36,214 nt of DNA, taken from Clostridiales bacterium UBA1774. Its GTDB lineage: Bacteria; Bacillota; Clostridia; Oscillospirales; Oscillospiraceae. Below the pieces are notes generated by a model, which was not told the origin of the DNA, did no database searches, and worked only from the letters and a program-made list of their open reading frames with translations. Both the position numbers and the translations under genes were made by a program. Within the stretch, counting starts at the first letter, position 1, and each line of letters begins with the position of its first letter. This document shows positions 22,732 through 31,384 of the stretch, piece after piece. The stretch spans positions 1 to 36,214 of the forward strand of contig DCGQ01000036.1 of the NCBI GenBank assembly GCA_002314635.1, given 5' to 3'.

Positions 22732-24189
22732 TTATTTTGCGTAGAAGCGAACCAGCATGGCGGCGGCTTCCGCACGCTTAACCGGATCGGTGGGGTTCAG
22801 GCAACCGTCCGAGCCTTGGATAATGCCCTTCTGGACTGCCCAGCACATGGCGTCAACCGCCCAGGAGCTGACCTCATCCGCATCCCGGAAGCTTTCCAGC
22901 GCACCGGAGTCGCCCTGCTCCTCCTGCGCACGGTAGAGCATGACTGCCAGCTCCTGCCGCGTTGCGGCGGCCCCGGGCAGGAAGCTCCCACTGCCCACGC
23001 CGGAAACCAGACCGTTCTGCTGTGCCCAGCCAACGGCGCTGCAGAACCAGTCGCTCTCCTGCACATCCGTAAAGTCTGCTTTGCCGTAGACGATCAGGTT
23101 TCTGTCCTGCATCTTGGCGGCATTCAGAAGGATCTGCGCCAGCATGGCCCGCGTCAGGGTACCGTCCGGTTCAAAACCCTTGTCGGTGCCCTTCATCAGA
23201 CCCAGCGCGGAAACGGTGGACACATCACCGGCATACCATGCTTCGGAGCTGATATCGCCATAGGAGGCTTCCTCCAGCTGCCGGTAGAACAGGCCGCCGC
23301 CAAAAGAATCCGCGCCCAGAAGGAGTCCGTCCTTCACCAGCAGGCCGCAGGGGGAAACGCCCCAGAACTGCCCGTCAGACTGCATGACGGTGGTAACAAT
23401 GCCGCCGCAGTAGGCACGAACCGCACCGTTGCCGGTGTCGGCGATGTAAAGCGTACCATCCGGCCCGGCGGTAACGGTCTGCGGAGCGGAAAACTCTGCT
23501 TTGGAAGAACGGCCGTCCCGGAACCCGTCTTCGCCGCTGCCGCAAATCGGAATCACTTCGCCGTCCGCAATGGCGGAAATCCGGTTCTTGCCGGTTTCGG
23601 CCACATAGAGCGTGCCTTCCATCCAGCAAAGACCCATGGGAGAATGCAGACCCTCGGCATAAAGGGACAGGACTCCCTTCTCCGTCATCTTCCAGAGCCG
23701 ACCTTCCACGCTGTCGGAGAAGTACAGATTTCCTTCGTCATCTGTGGCAAGGCCGGTGGCGGTGGTCACATTGTCGGTGGCGGAGGCCAGAAGCACGGTC
23801 TGCACCTTGTCATCGGTCACAAGGCGAATGGCGTTGTTGCCGCGGTCGGATACCGCGTAGCCATCCAGAAACGGGGTAATGGCCCAGGGATTGCAGAAGC
23901 GGGCAGAGATCCGGTCTCCGTCCTGATAGCCGCCTACAGGCTCCCGGTAGTCATTGGTTCCCGTCAGTTCACCGGCCACGGGACTGAACCCGGTACTGTC
24001 CAGAAGCCAGATAATGTGGTTAAAGGTATCCGTGATCAGAATGCCGCCCTCCGCCGTCAGGGTAAGTCCGGCGGGCTTACCCTGTAGGGCCAGTGCATTC
24101 AAAGTCTGAGCGTCGTCAGCAAAACCGGTCATGGGAACGGCTGCCAGCAGACACAAAACCAGCAACAGAGAAATCAAGCGTTGTTTCAT
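22732..24189 (-). CDS. Secreted NHL beta-propeller protein with three SLH domains
   Basis: This 485-residue exported protein has a signal peptide (MKQRLISLLLVLCLLAAVPMTGFA). Residues about 30-300 are a beta-propeller of NHL-like repeats (GILITDTFNHIIWLLD, GYAVSDRGNNAIRLV, NLYFSDSVEGRLWK, TLYVAETGKNRISAI, TLYIADTGNGAVRAY). Residues about 315-485 hold three S-layer homology domains (WYAGDVSTVSALGLMKG, WFCSAVGWAQQNGLVSGV, WAVDAMCWAVQKGIIQGS), which bind pyruvylated secondary cell-wall polymer. The propeller probably binds a protein or polysaccharide partner at the surface. AAGGAGG lies eight bases before the ATG. It is 43 bp after the FecR-domain gene on the same strand, so both are likely co-expressed as a surface system. 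Confidence 0.9.
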   Translation of the reverse strand: MKQRLISLLLVLCLLAAVPMTGFADDAQTLNALALQGKPAGLTLTAEGGILITDTFNHIIWLLDSTGFSPVAGELTGTNDYREPVGGYQDGDRISARFCNPWAITPFLDGYAVSDRGNNAIRLVTDDKVQTVLLASATDNVTTATGLATDDEGNLYFSDSVEGRLWKMTEKGVLSLYAEGLHSPMGLCWMEGTLYVAETGKNRISAIADGEVIPICGSGEDGFRDGRSSKAEFSAPQTVTAGPDGTLYIADTGNGAVRAYCGGIVTTVMQSDGQFWGVSPCGLLVKDGLLLGADSFGGGLFYRQLEEASYGDISSEAWYAGDVSTVSALGLMKGTDKGFEPDGTLTRAMLAQILLNAAKMQDRNLIVYGKADFTDVQESDWFCSAVGWAQQNGLVSGVGSGSFLPGAAATRQELAVMLYRAQEEQGDSGALESFRDADEVSSWAVDAMCWAVQKGIIQGSDGCLNPTDPVKRAEAAAMLVRFYAK

Positions 24190-24232
24190 CAGATTGCCTC
24201 CTTAAGTGAGATGAGGGGGAAGCTCAGCCTGT

Positions 24233-27200
24233 TCAGGTCGGCTGTGCCTGTTCCTCCAGCTTCGCGTAGTTCAGGGTACCGGAAATATGGAGCTTTCCGT
24301 AACAGGTAATGCTGCCGGTTTCCGGCAATTCGGGGTTTATATTCTGCGACGCGGTCGGCTCAATGGTTACGCTGTCAGGGCTCTCATAAGAGATCGTGTG
24401 TACCGTCAGCGTGCCGCCGGAAAGGATATTGACCTGACCATTCACTTCCGGTTCGTCTCCCATGGATTCAATGTACAGGCTGTGGTTGACGATCAGCTGA
24501 CCGGACACGTTCAATGTACCGTAAATGCCGGAGTACGGTTCTTCCTCGGAATCACCGCCAAGGGTCAGAGAACCGGTTTCGCCGACAGACGCATCTTCGA
24601 TGTCACTGAAGAAATGCGATACAACTGCGTCACCGTTAATGACCAGCTTGGGAGCGGGAGCACTCTGGGTTTCGGATTCCTGTTCAACGGTTTCCTTTTC
24701 TCTTTCGGCGTAAACACTCAGATACTCGGCGGTCATACTGCTGTCCGAACCGATGATCAGCTGACCGTAGCTGATTATTTCATTCTTTACGGTCAACTGG
24801 CTTTGGGACGCTGTGGTGATAACACCGAGGTTTTCAAGATTGTCCACGCTCAAGCTGGCATCTTCCGCAAGGTTCAGCGTGGTGTTGGCGGGGATGGTAA
24901 GGTATGTCTCCTCGGGGAAGCTCAGCTCACCGTCCACATTTACTTCCACCGTGCCCAGCGATTCACCAAAAATTGACAACAGATTCACAAGGCTTTCAGA
25001 ATCCGTGCTGTCGGTCACATTGAAAATCAGCTTGGAGGAAGCGGTCGTTTCCGGAATCAGACTGCCTACATTGGCGCCGTTGAAAATCATCGTTCCGGAA
25101 CTGCTCACGGCGGCATCTGTGCTGAGAAACGCACCGGACTCCACCGTAAGAGTGCCGCTGTTGCTCACGGCGGAGTCTGTGCTGAGAAGCGCGCCGGACT
25201 CCACCGTAAGAGTGCCGCTGTTTGTCAGAACAGAACAAACAATGGTGGCAGGCTCCGGTTTTGCTTTCGCGGAAATGACATTCAGGCTGGTGCCGCTGTT
25301 CACGTTGAAAATCTGCCCGTGGGCGATGATGCTGCTGCTGTCGGAAAGCGTGATGGAGCCGTAGTTGATCAGAACCGTGGGATCGGACTCGTCCTCCGGA
25401 TCGCCCACTTCCAGAGCTGCGCCTTCGTCCAGAACCAGACCGGCCTGATTCGTAAACGTGCCGATGACGGTCAGACTGCTGTTCTTGGACAGCCGGACGC
25501 CGACGCCGTCTTCGCTGATGCTGGTGGAAGAAAGGCTGCCGTCAATGGTCAGCGCGGAGTTTTCTCCCAGCGTAACCGTGTAGCCGAAATGCTCCACATT
25601 GCCCTCGATGGAAGCGGCAGCATTGGAAACAACGTTCAGACTGCCGGGACTGCCCATAAATCCGCCGGAGCCTCCGGATATGGCGGTCAGCAGCGTGCCG
25701 GGTACTTCCTCGGTGCTGTCATGCACGCGGATGCGGCTTCCGTCGTACAGGTTGACGGTTCCGCCCAGCATGGCGACTTCCGCGTCCATCTCCAACACGG
25801 CATTCTGGTACAGATTCAGCGTACCATAGTTCATGCAGAAATCATCGCCGCTGTTCATGGTGCCGTAGAGGTTTGTGACGGAGCCATCGGTCGTCCAAAT
25901 ACGGGCCTGATTGTTGACTGTCGCGTCTTCAGTCAGGTTCAGCGTTCCGCCCACATCTATGGAGGCGCTGATGCCGTAGTCCTCATTTTCCGACTTGTTC
26001 AGCAGGCTTTCGCTGACTGTCAGCACGGAACCGGTTTCCAGCTCCAGCTCTCCGTAGTTATTGACCACCTCTGCCGTAACCGCTGCACCATCCGGCAGCG
26101 TGATGTCCGTTTTATTCGCGAGCCGTTCGATCTCAGCCGTGCCGGAAATATTTACCTGTCCCCTCGACAGGATTTCGGTCACATCGTTCTCAGTGGCTGT
26201 ACTGAAGGTGTTGCGAATCTCCGAAATTTGAAGCAGACTGTTTTCTGCGGTTTCCACTGTTCCGTAGTTATTCAGTACATAAGATTCAGCCTTCAGCTCA
26301 CCGCCGGTTTCCACGGAGAGGGTGCCGCGGTTCCGGAACTCGGGACTTTCCTCATCGCTCAGAAGCGTCAGTCCCGCGCCGGAGGCTACGGTAAAGGAAC
26401 CGTTGTTCGTCATCGCAGCACTCTGAATACGGGCGGGAGCAGCCTTTTTGGCAGTGATTTCGATGCAGGAATCGTCCACGGCGTTCCAGAGCTCATGGGA
26501 GACGGTGAGGAAGCTGTCGTCGGCAAGCAGGATCGTGCCGTGGTTATTCAGAACGGTGGTATCGCTCTCCGTTTCCGGTTTCCGAATATCCAGCACCGCC
26601 AATTCGTTAAGGGTAAGTGTGCCGTTGTTTTCCATCAGACCCACGATGGTCAGCGTGCTTCCCGCTTCCAGCGTGAGGTTTGCTTCATTGCTGACGATGC
26701 CGCTCACCGTAAGCATTGCATTGTTCGCAAGGGTGATGGTACCGGCAGTGCCGTTCTTGAGCTCACCGTTGATGGCAGCAGAGGCATCTTCCGCAATGTT
26801 CAGTGTACCGTTGATCACCACGGCTCCGGATGTATTCAGGCTGCTGCCGTCCATCATATTGACGGTGCCGGAGAAGCTGTTTCTATCCGCCTGAATGTTC
26901 AGGGTTCCCTGATCAAGCAGATTCAGCGTGCCGTATTCCGAGACGGTTATGGCGTTGACGCTTTCCATCGTACCGGAAATATTCAGCGTGCCGTTGTCCT
27001 TGACCCAGATGCTGCCGTTATTCCGAATGATCTGCTTCGCGTCGGACACGGTCAGGTTCAGGGTTCCGTAAACATCAATGGAATTGCCCTCCGCCAGAGA
27101 CAGGTTTTCGATGTTCACCATCTTTCCGGCAGAAACGGTCAGCGTATTCTCCTCCGACTGGTTGGCCATCAGACCGGAGTAAGAAGTGATTTCGGTCTCG

Positions 27201-28522
27201 GTATTCTGAATCCGGTTCAGATATTCGATTTCGGATTCGATTTCGGTGCAGTCCTCATGCTCACATTTCAGATAGTAATACAGAACCTGCCCGCCCTCGG
27301 TATAGGGGATCCAGTCGCTATCCGATTTCGGGTCAAAGTCATGACCCAGCGCAGTTAGAACCACACGATCGGTCTGGGTCTGGAATGCCGCATTCTGGAA
27401 AACGACGGTATAGGTCATGCTGCCGTCTTCTTCACAGGTCGCTTTCACGGTTTCGCAGACAGCAGCGGCTTTTTCATCTTCCATATGAGCAGAATTGGTG
27501 CTGCAGATGCGGATGGCGTAGCAGTTATGATCCTCGTCCCATTTATAAACGGGAGCACCCCAGGAGTGGGTATGGGCCGAACTGACGGTCTTCTGGCCAA
27601 ATACAAAGTCTGTTGTACCCTTGATGGCAGAGCTGTTTCCGTTATACGTTCCGACGCCGGAGGGGTTCTGCCGGACGCCGCCGTTTTGGATCAGCTTCTT
27701 CGTGAAGCTTTCTTCCCCGGAAAAACCGAGAGCATCGTCAATCTGTTTGCGGAGCGAAGGATTATTTTCTATTTCTGCGACAACAAAAGCGCCCACATCG
27801 CCGGTATTCAGCTTACGGGTGACCACATTGGTCTGATTGTCCAGACTGTAGACCTCCGTACACTGACCGGCTTCCATCAGAAATTCCTGCCCACTGACCG
27901 GATGAACCATCAGCGACCCTTCCAGCAGTACAATGCTGGACGTGGCGGGCAGCTCGCCGTCTTTGAAACCGGGACTGGGGGAACCGGTCTTGGCGATGAC
28001 TTCATGCAGCCATGGTTCATCAAACGATTCGGAACCCGTATCCGCTTTGCTGAGTAATTCGTAAGAATCCTCCGGCAATTTGGTGTCCGGGTTGGGGATG
28101 GTGCTGAGAATCACCTTAGTGCCGCGAACGCCGGTGAAAATGGTGGCGGTTCGCACGGTCAGCTCCTCATCATCACCCAGATGAGAAGTTACATCCAGAA
28201 AAATGGAGCCGGAAATCAGCTCAAGCTCGATTTTTTTGCCGTGCTTCCGCAGTTCCAGCCGGGTGTTTTCGTCCAGCTTGACGCTTTTGGAATCGTCCAG
28301 ACTGAGCCAGACATAGCTGCTTCCGCCGGTCTGTACCCGGTAGCCGTGATACAGGCGCATATCTTCCATCAATGTGACGGGATTGCCGGAAGCATCGGTT
28401 ACGCTTACTTCACCTTCTGTTTTCTGCAGTCGGATGGTTTTTGCCTTCTCATTTGCTGCGAATACTGCCGTGGACAGCAGCATCACCAGACAGAGGAACA
28501 GGCAAAGTGTCCTTTTCTTCAA
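24233..28522 (-). CDS. Giant exported FecR-domain protein with beta-repeat region
   Basis: This is a surface or secreted protein of about 1,430 residues. A signal peptide (KKRTLCLFLCLVMLLSTAVFA) leads into a FecR-type domain at about residues 30-170 (MRLYHGYRVQTGGSSYVWL, KSVKLDENTRLEL, ATIFTGVRGTKV). A cysteine-containing segment follows (HSWGAPVYKWDEDHNCYA, ICSTN, CEHEDC, about 310-430). The remaining 1,000 residues are irregular repeats of the GTLNLxxxAxLxVxGxLxNxG kind, typical of right-handed beta-helix or adhesin-like stalks. AGGAGG sits only two bases before the ATG at 28528 but eight bases before the TTG at 28522, so TTG may be the true start. There is no SLH domain or sortase signal at the C-terminus, so anchoring may depend on the SLH protein encoded next. 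Confidence 0.8.
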   Translation of the reverse strand: MKKRTLCLFLCLVMLLSTAVFAANEKAKTIRLQKTEGEVSVTDASGNPVTLMEDMRLYHGYRVQTGGSSYVWLSLDDSKSVKLDENTRLELRKHGKKIELELISGSIFLDVTSHLGDDEELTVRTATIFTGVRGTKVILSTIPNPDTKLPEDSYELLSKADTGSESFDEPWLHEVIAKTGSPSPGFKDGELPATSSIVLLEGSLMVHPVSGQEFLMEAGQCTEVYSLDNQTNVVTRKLNTGDVGAFVVAEIENNPSLRKQIDDALGFSGEESFTKKLIQNGGVRQNPSGVGTYNGNSSAIKGTTDFVFGQKTVSSAHTHSWGAPVYKWDEDHNCYAIRICSTNSAHMEDEKAAAVCETVKATCEEDGSMTYTVVFQNAAFQTQTDRVVLTALGHDFDPKSDSDWIPYTEGGQVLYYYLKCEHEDCTEIESEIEYLNRIQNTETEITSYSGLMANQSEENTLTVSAGKMVNIENLSLAEGNSIDVYGTLNLTVSDAKQIIRNNGSIWVKDNGTLNISGTMESVNAITVSEYGTLNLLDQGTLNIQADRNSFSGTVNMMDGSSLNTSGAVVINGTLNIAEDASAAINGELKNGTAGTITLANNAMLTVSGIVSNEANLTLEAGSTLTIVGLMENNGTLTLNELAVLDIRKPETESDTTVLNNHGTILLADDSFLTVSHELWNAVDDSCIEITAKKAAPARIQSAAMTNNGSFTVASGAGLTLLSDEESPEFRNRGTLSVETGGELKAESYVLNNYGTVETAENSLLQISEIRNTFSTATENDVTEILSRGQVNISGTAEIERLANKTDITLPDGAAVTAEVVNNYGELELETGSVLTVSESLLNKSENEDYGISASIDVGGTLNLTEDATVNNQARIWTTDGSVTNLYGTMNSGDDFCMNYGTLNLYQNAVLEMDAEVAMLGGTVNLYDGSRIRVHDSTEEVPGTLLTAISGGSGGFMGSPGSLNVVSNAAASIEGNVEHFGYTVTLGENSALTIDGSLSSTSISEDGVGVRLSKNSSLTVIGTFTNQAGLVLDEGAALEVGDPEDESDPTVLINYGSITLSDSSSIIAHGQIFNVNSGTSLNVISAKAKPEPATIVCSVLTNSGTLTVESGALLSTDSAVSNSGTLTVESGAFLSTDAAVSSSGTMIFNGANVGSLIPETTASSKLIFNVTDSTDSESLVNLLSIFGESLGTVEVNVDGELSFPEETYLTIPANTTLNLAEDASLSVDNLENLGVITTASQSQLTVKNEIISYGQLIIGSDSSMTAEYLSVYAEREKETVEQESETQSAPAPKLVINGDAVVSHFFSDIEDASVGETGSLTLGGDSEEEPYSGIYGTLNVSGQLIVNHSLYIESMGDEPEVNGQVNILSGGTLTVHTISYESPDSVTIEPTASQNINPELPETGSITCYGKLHISGTLNYAKLEEQAQPT
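25101..25220. repeat. 60-bp tandem duplication inside the FecR-domain gene
   Basis: Bases 25101-25160 and 25161-25220 are two head-to-tail copies differing at five positions. Each encodes 20 residues around SGTLTVESGA(L/F)LSTD. The repeat keeps frame and points to recent expansion of the beta-repeat stalk. Confidence 0.9.
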
Positions 28523-28569
28523 GAGCATCTCCTCCTATCGGATAAAAAATACAATATACCTATCATCAT

Positions 28570-28598
28570 ATAATAACGCCTGAAATAGCTGCTTGCAA
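28570..28598 (-). promoter_or_regulatory. Promoter of the FecR-SLH surface operon
   Basis: TTGCAA, a 17-bp spacer and TATTAT on the minus strand lie about 45 bp before the start. The gap 28529-28723 shows nothing else recognisable. Confidence 0.45.
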
Positions 28599-28723
28599 GC
28601 GCTTTTCGTGTTCGATTCCGGATTTTTCGGCGTGTTTTCACGTCATGCGGATCCGTGAAAAACGGATGTTTCTCCTTCCGCCAGCTTGTTGAAACCGAAA
28701 GCATGTGATATGGTGTTTCGTGA

Positions 28724-28764
28724 CAAAAAAACTGCCTCAAATGCTTTTCGGCATCTGAGGCAGT
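28724..28764 (-). terminator. Intrinsic terminator after the Fur/PTPS/flavodoxin operon
   Basis: ACTGCCTCA-A-ATGC / GCAT-C-TGAGGCAGT forms a 14-position stem with one mismatch and a TTTTCG loop. Seven T follow on the minus strand. Confidence 0.92.
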
Positions 28765-28780
28765 CCCTCTGTATTGCGTC

Positions 28781-29413
28781 TCAGGTAAGCGGCTTGAAGG
28801 CCGAAGCAGGCTGTCTGCAGGTCGGGCAGCTTTCCGGAGGCGTATCGCCGGTGTGCACGTATCCGCAGACGGAGCAGATCCATTTCTTCTGCCCCCCGTT
28901 GGGATCCTCCGGAATCGGCAGCTCCTTTGTATCGGCTGCGATCTGCTCCGCGATTCCGGCAGCGGTTTCCGGGTCAAACTCGCCCATATCCGTGATCTGC
29001 ATTCCGGTGAGCTGGCTGAACTTGCCCAGAAGCGCCTGCTCCTCCGGGGTCAGCGTATTCACGCGGAGCTGCCCCTTCATGAAATACTGCCGGAAGCTGT
29101 AAGGCTCTGCAATTCCGCGAATGCCCTCGGCAACAGAGGGAAACTCCTTTTCCGAAAAGAGACCCTCCCCCACGACCACCAGATGCTTATAATGCAGCTT
29201 GCCCTTCATGTTGTTCAGAAACAGCTTCGTCAGCTGTGCGGTATAGGGGCCGCGGAAGCCGAACACAAGAACCAGCGTATCATAAACGGATTCGTCCTCC
29301 GCCTGAAACGGGGTATCCACATTGACACAGAGGCAATCCAGCCGCTGCGCGATGATCTGCGCCAGCCGCTTGGCGCTGCCGTGCTGTGTATCATAGGTAA
29401 CAAGATAGCGCAC
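28781..29413 (-). CDS. Flavodoxin-rubredoxin fusion electron-transfer protein
   Basis: This 210-residue protein starts at a GTG with GGGAGGG eight bases upstream; a longer ATG frame would overlap the preceding gene without a ribosome site. Residues about 1-150 are flavodoxin-like (YLVTYDTQHGSAKRLAQII is the FMN-phosphate loop; LVLVFGFRGPYTAQLTKLF the second loop). Residues about 175-205 are a compact rubredoxin (WICSVCGYVHTGD, then CPTC), giving four cysteines for one iron. Such fusions pass single electrons, often to oxygen- or peroxide-reducing enzymes in anaerobes. The upstream Fur/PerR-type regulator supports a role in oxidative stress or iron supply. It is the last gene of the operon, 20 bp after the PTPS-like gene. 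Confidence 0.87.
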   Translation of the reverse strand: MRYLVTYDTQHGSAKRLAQIIAQRLDCLCVNVDTPFQAEDESVYDTLVLVFGFRGPYTAQLTKLFLNNMKGKLHYKHLVVVGEGLFSEKEFPSVAEGIRGIAEPYSFRQYFMKGQLRVNTLTPEEQALLGKFSQLTGMQITDMGEFDPETAAGIAEQIAADTKELPIPEDPNGGQKKWICSVCGYVHTGDTPPESCPTCRQPASAFKPLT

Positions 29414-29433
29414 TTCTGTTCCCTCCCCGGCGT

Positions 29434-29997
29434 TTACTTCTTCTGATAGCCGCACTTGGGGCAGACGCCGTTTTCCAGCGCAATGCCGCACAGCGGGCAG
29501 CGATCCACCGTTCCGCTGACCTCATACTCCTGAGAGGCCGCATTCACGCCGCTGGTGAAGGTGATTTTGGCGATGTTCAGCTTGTCCTTCAAAAGCGCGT
29601 ACACCATCTTGATCATGCCCTCCACGGTCATGGTCTCCTTGGTGACTACCAGACGGCTATCGGGATAAGCGGTGCAAAGCTCGTTGGAGAAGGCTTCGCC
29701 CTTCATGGTGTTCCGGGGATGACCGTTTTTGATGCCCTGCTTTTCGTACACATCCAGAATTGCGGGGAGCAGCGGATCATCCTGACGGAGAACCAGCGCA
29801 TGGTCAAAGTTTTTCAGAACTTCCCATGCGGTCTTCTGAATCTCGTTGCAGGGGAAAACCATGTTCACGCCTTCGTTGACGGTATCCTCCACCTCAATGG
29901 TGAGAACGCCGGTGTGACCGTGGAGGTACTGAGCCTCGCCCTGAAAACCGTAAAACCGATGTGCATACTGCAGATCAAATGTTGTAATGCTTCTCAT
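29434..29997 (-). CDS. 6-pyruvoyl-tetrahydropterin synthase/QueD-like protein with C-terminal zinc ribbon
   Basis: This is a 187-residue protein of the T-fold PTPS/QueD family, which acts on dihydroneopterin triphosphate in pterin or queuosine routes. AAAGGAG lies seven bases before the ATG. Zinc-ligand histidines are His13 in YAHRFYG and His26/His28 in LHGH. The catalytic cysteine that normally lies four residues before HGH is replaced by Ala22, with Glu21 next to it, so canonical PTPS or QueD activity is doubtful; a PTPS-III-like or other reaction is possible. FDHALVL keeps the Asp-His pair. The C-terminus adds a four-cysteine zinc ribbon (CPLCG, CPKCG, about 167-184), unusual for the family. 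It follows the Fur-type gene by 57 bp. Confidence 0.82.
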   Translation of the reverse strand: MRSITTFDLQYAHRFYGFQGEAQYLHGHTGVLTIEVEDTVNEGVNMVFPCNEIQKTAWEVLKNFDHALVLRQDDPLLPAILDVYEKQGIKNGHPRNTMKGEAFSNELCTAYPDSRLVVTKETMTVEGMIKMVYALLKDKLNIAKITFTSGVNAASQEYEVSGTVDRCPLCGIALENGVCPKCGYQKK

Positions 29998-30044
29998 GAT
30001 ACGACTCCTTTATATAATGAATTTGAAATACGGGCGTGACATGG

Positions 30045-30079
30045 GGAATGCCGTTCAGCCTTCCCGTTTCCGGCATTCC
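30045..30079 (-). other. Inverted repeat over the 3' end of the Fur-type gene
   Basis: GGAATGCCG and CGGCATTCC are 17 bases apart and straddle the stop codon. No T-run follows, so it is a possible intercistronic RNA hairpin rather than a terminator. Confidence 0.4.
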
Positions 30080-30444
30080 GGACAGATGCCGTCAAAAATG
30101 ATGGTATGCCCTGTCAGAAGAAAACCGCGGGAATCCGCTATCGATTGGGTAAGCGCGGGAAGATATTCCATGTCCGCATCCTCTACCCTGCCGCAGACCG
30201 TGCAGCGCATATGATAATGGCTTCCGGTATTATGATCGAACCGATCGGGAGAACCGGGAATCTCCCGCCGCCGGATCATACCCTGCTCACATAGCTGCTG
30301 CAGATTCCGATAGACGGTGGCTCTGCTGATGGAGGGACAGATTTTTGATATCTCAGCGTAGATCTCATCCGCCGTGGGATGGGAGCGAAGCCGGTTGACG
30401 GCCTCCAACACCAGAGTGCGCTGGACTGTGTTGCGTTTTATCAT
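30055..30444 (-). CDS. Fur-family (PerR-like) metal-dependent regulator
   Basis: This 129-residue protein is slightly shorter than most Fur proteins. A winged helix occupies residues 1-75 (NTVQRTLVLEAVNRL, HPTADEIYAEI, SRATVYRNLQQLCEQG). The regulatory metal site includes SHYHMRCTVCGRVEDAD, and the structural zinc is held by CTVC and the C-terminal CPEC. Asp and His residues in RFDHNTGSHYH fit a PerR-type regulatory site, but Fur or Zur identity cannot be settled by eye. GAGAGGA lies before the ATG. It heads an operon with the PTPS-like and flavodoxin-rubredoxin genes, and Fur-like half sites in its own promoter suggest autoregulation. Confidence 0.9.
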   Translation of the reverse strand: MIKRNTVQRTLVLEAVNRLRSHPTADEIYAEISKICPSISRATVYRNLQQLCEQGMIRRREIPGSPDRFDHNTGSHYHMRCTVCGRVEDADMEYLPALTQSIADSRGFLLTGHTIIFDGICPECRKREG

Positions 30445-30457
30445 AAAATCCTCTCTC

Positions 30458-30501
30458 TTATCAATGTGCTGTCCTTGTTGATATCTATTCCTTATTGATA
30501 A
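30458..30501 (-). promoter_or_regulatory. Fur/PerR-like operator cluster
   Basis: TTATCAAT (30458-30465) and ATTGATAA (30494-30501) are perfect inverted copies, with GTTGATAT (30478-30485) between. TTATTGATAA at 30492-30501 is itself a near palindrome. They lie 14-57 bp upstream of the Fur-type start, where autoregulatory boxes are expected. Confidence 0.45.
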
Positions 30502-30601
30502 TATATCTCGTTAATGGTGCGCTGTCAAGCGCGATTTGGAATTTTTTCATGCTGCCCCGCCGCATCGGGAACGGGTCAGACCCTTTTCCGGGAAAGCAAG
30601 C

Positions 30602-30630
30602 TTGCGGCAAGTGCTGCCCTATGCTATAGT
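30602..30630 (+). promoter_or_regulatory. Promoter of the phosphopantetheinyl transferase gene
   Basis: TTGCGG, a 17-bp spacer and TATAGT predict a start near 30637. That leaves about 50 bases of leader before the ATG at 30690 and argues against the ATG at 30648. Confidence 0.5.
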
Positions 30631-30689
30631 GAAAATGACCCGGGCAAATGGCGGAAACCATTGTATTTCTTTTCGAAACGGAGAACGGT

Positions 30690-31328
30690 ATGACGGAGCT
30701 GACGATTTTGCCGATCGCGGAGGCGGCGCGTCTCCCGAAGGAACTCTGCGAAACGCTTTTTCCGGAACGGATGCAGCGTGCTGCACTATTCCGCCGACAG
30801 GAGGACAGGCTTCGCTGCATAGCCGCCGGTGCGCTGACGGCGCTGGTGCTGGGCGCGAAGGAGCCGGAGCTTTCCGTGAATCCCTGGGGAAAGCCGCTGT
30901 GGACGGCAGGCTCCCGCTGTTTCAGCCTCTCTCACAGCGGGGACTATGCCCTGCTTGCCGCGGACGAGACGGCGGTGGGGGCCGATCTGGAACAAAACGG
31001 CCCGGTGAAGCCGCGTACAGCGGCGCGTGTGTTTACGGATGCGGAGCTTGCGTGGCTGGAGCGGCAGGACGAAACCGGCTTTTTCATGCTCTGGACGTTG
31101 AAAGAGAGCGTGATGAAGCTGGACGGGCGTGGTTTGTCCCTTTCGCCCCGGCAGTTTTCCGTGCTGCCGCTGCTGTCCGGCGGCGCGATTTCCATGGAAT
31201 GCGGGGAGATATACGGGTACACCCGGCAATTCCGGGACTGTACCCTGTCGGTCTGTGCGCTGCATCCGCCGGACGCGCCGCCGATCCGGCTGCTTACCGC
31301 GGAGGAGCTGCTGGAGCGGAGCCGATAA
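30690..31328 (+). CDS. 4'-phosphopantetheinyl transferase (Sfp/AcpT-type)
   Basis: This 212-residue enzyme transfers the phosphopantetheine arm from coenzyme A to carrier proteins. The ATG at 30690 has GGAG eight bases upstream. The family's P1-P3 motifs are present: NPWGKPLW followed by FSLSHSGDYALLA, then AVGADLEQ (magnesium-binding Asp and Glu), and FFMLWTLKESVMKLDGRGL (W-x-x-K-E-x-x-x-K). No carrier protein, PKS or NRPS gene lies in the window, so it may be the housekeeping or a general-purpose enzyme. It is a single gene divergent from the Fur operon. A short ACCCG-AAGC-CGGGT hairpin follows it at about 31337. Confidence 0.9.
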   Translation: MTELTILPIAEAARLPKELCETLFPERMQRAALFRRQEDRLRCIAAGALTALVLGAKEPELSVNPWGKPLWTAGSRCFSLSHSGDYALLAADETAVGADLEQNGPVKPRTAARVFTDAELAWLERQDETGFFMLWTLKESVMKLDGRGLSLSPRQFSVLPLLSGGAISMECGEIYGYTRQFRDCTLSVCALHPPDAPPIRLLTAEELLERSR

Positions 31329-31384
31329 AACCGACCCGAAGCCGGGTTTGTCATCGTGGTTTTCAGACATTTTTCATCTTATAC

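Noticed and set aside
25319..27358. 679-codon plus-strand frame
   Set aside because: Antisense to the repeat region of the FecR-domain gene; no domain or start signal.
28519..28977. 152-codon minus-strand frame between the FecR gene and the flavodoxin gene
   Set aside because: It runs through a strong terminator and a promoter and has no family signature.
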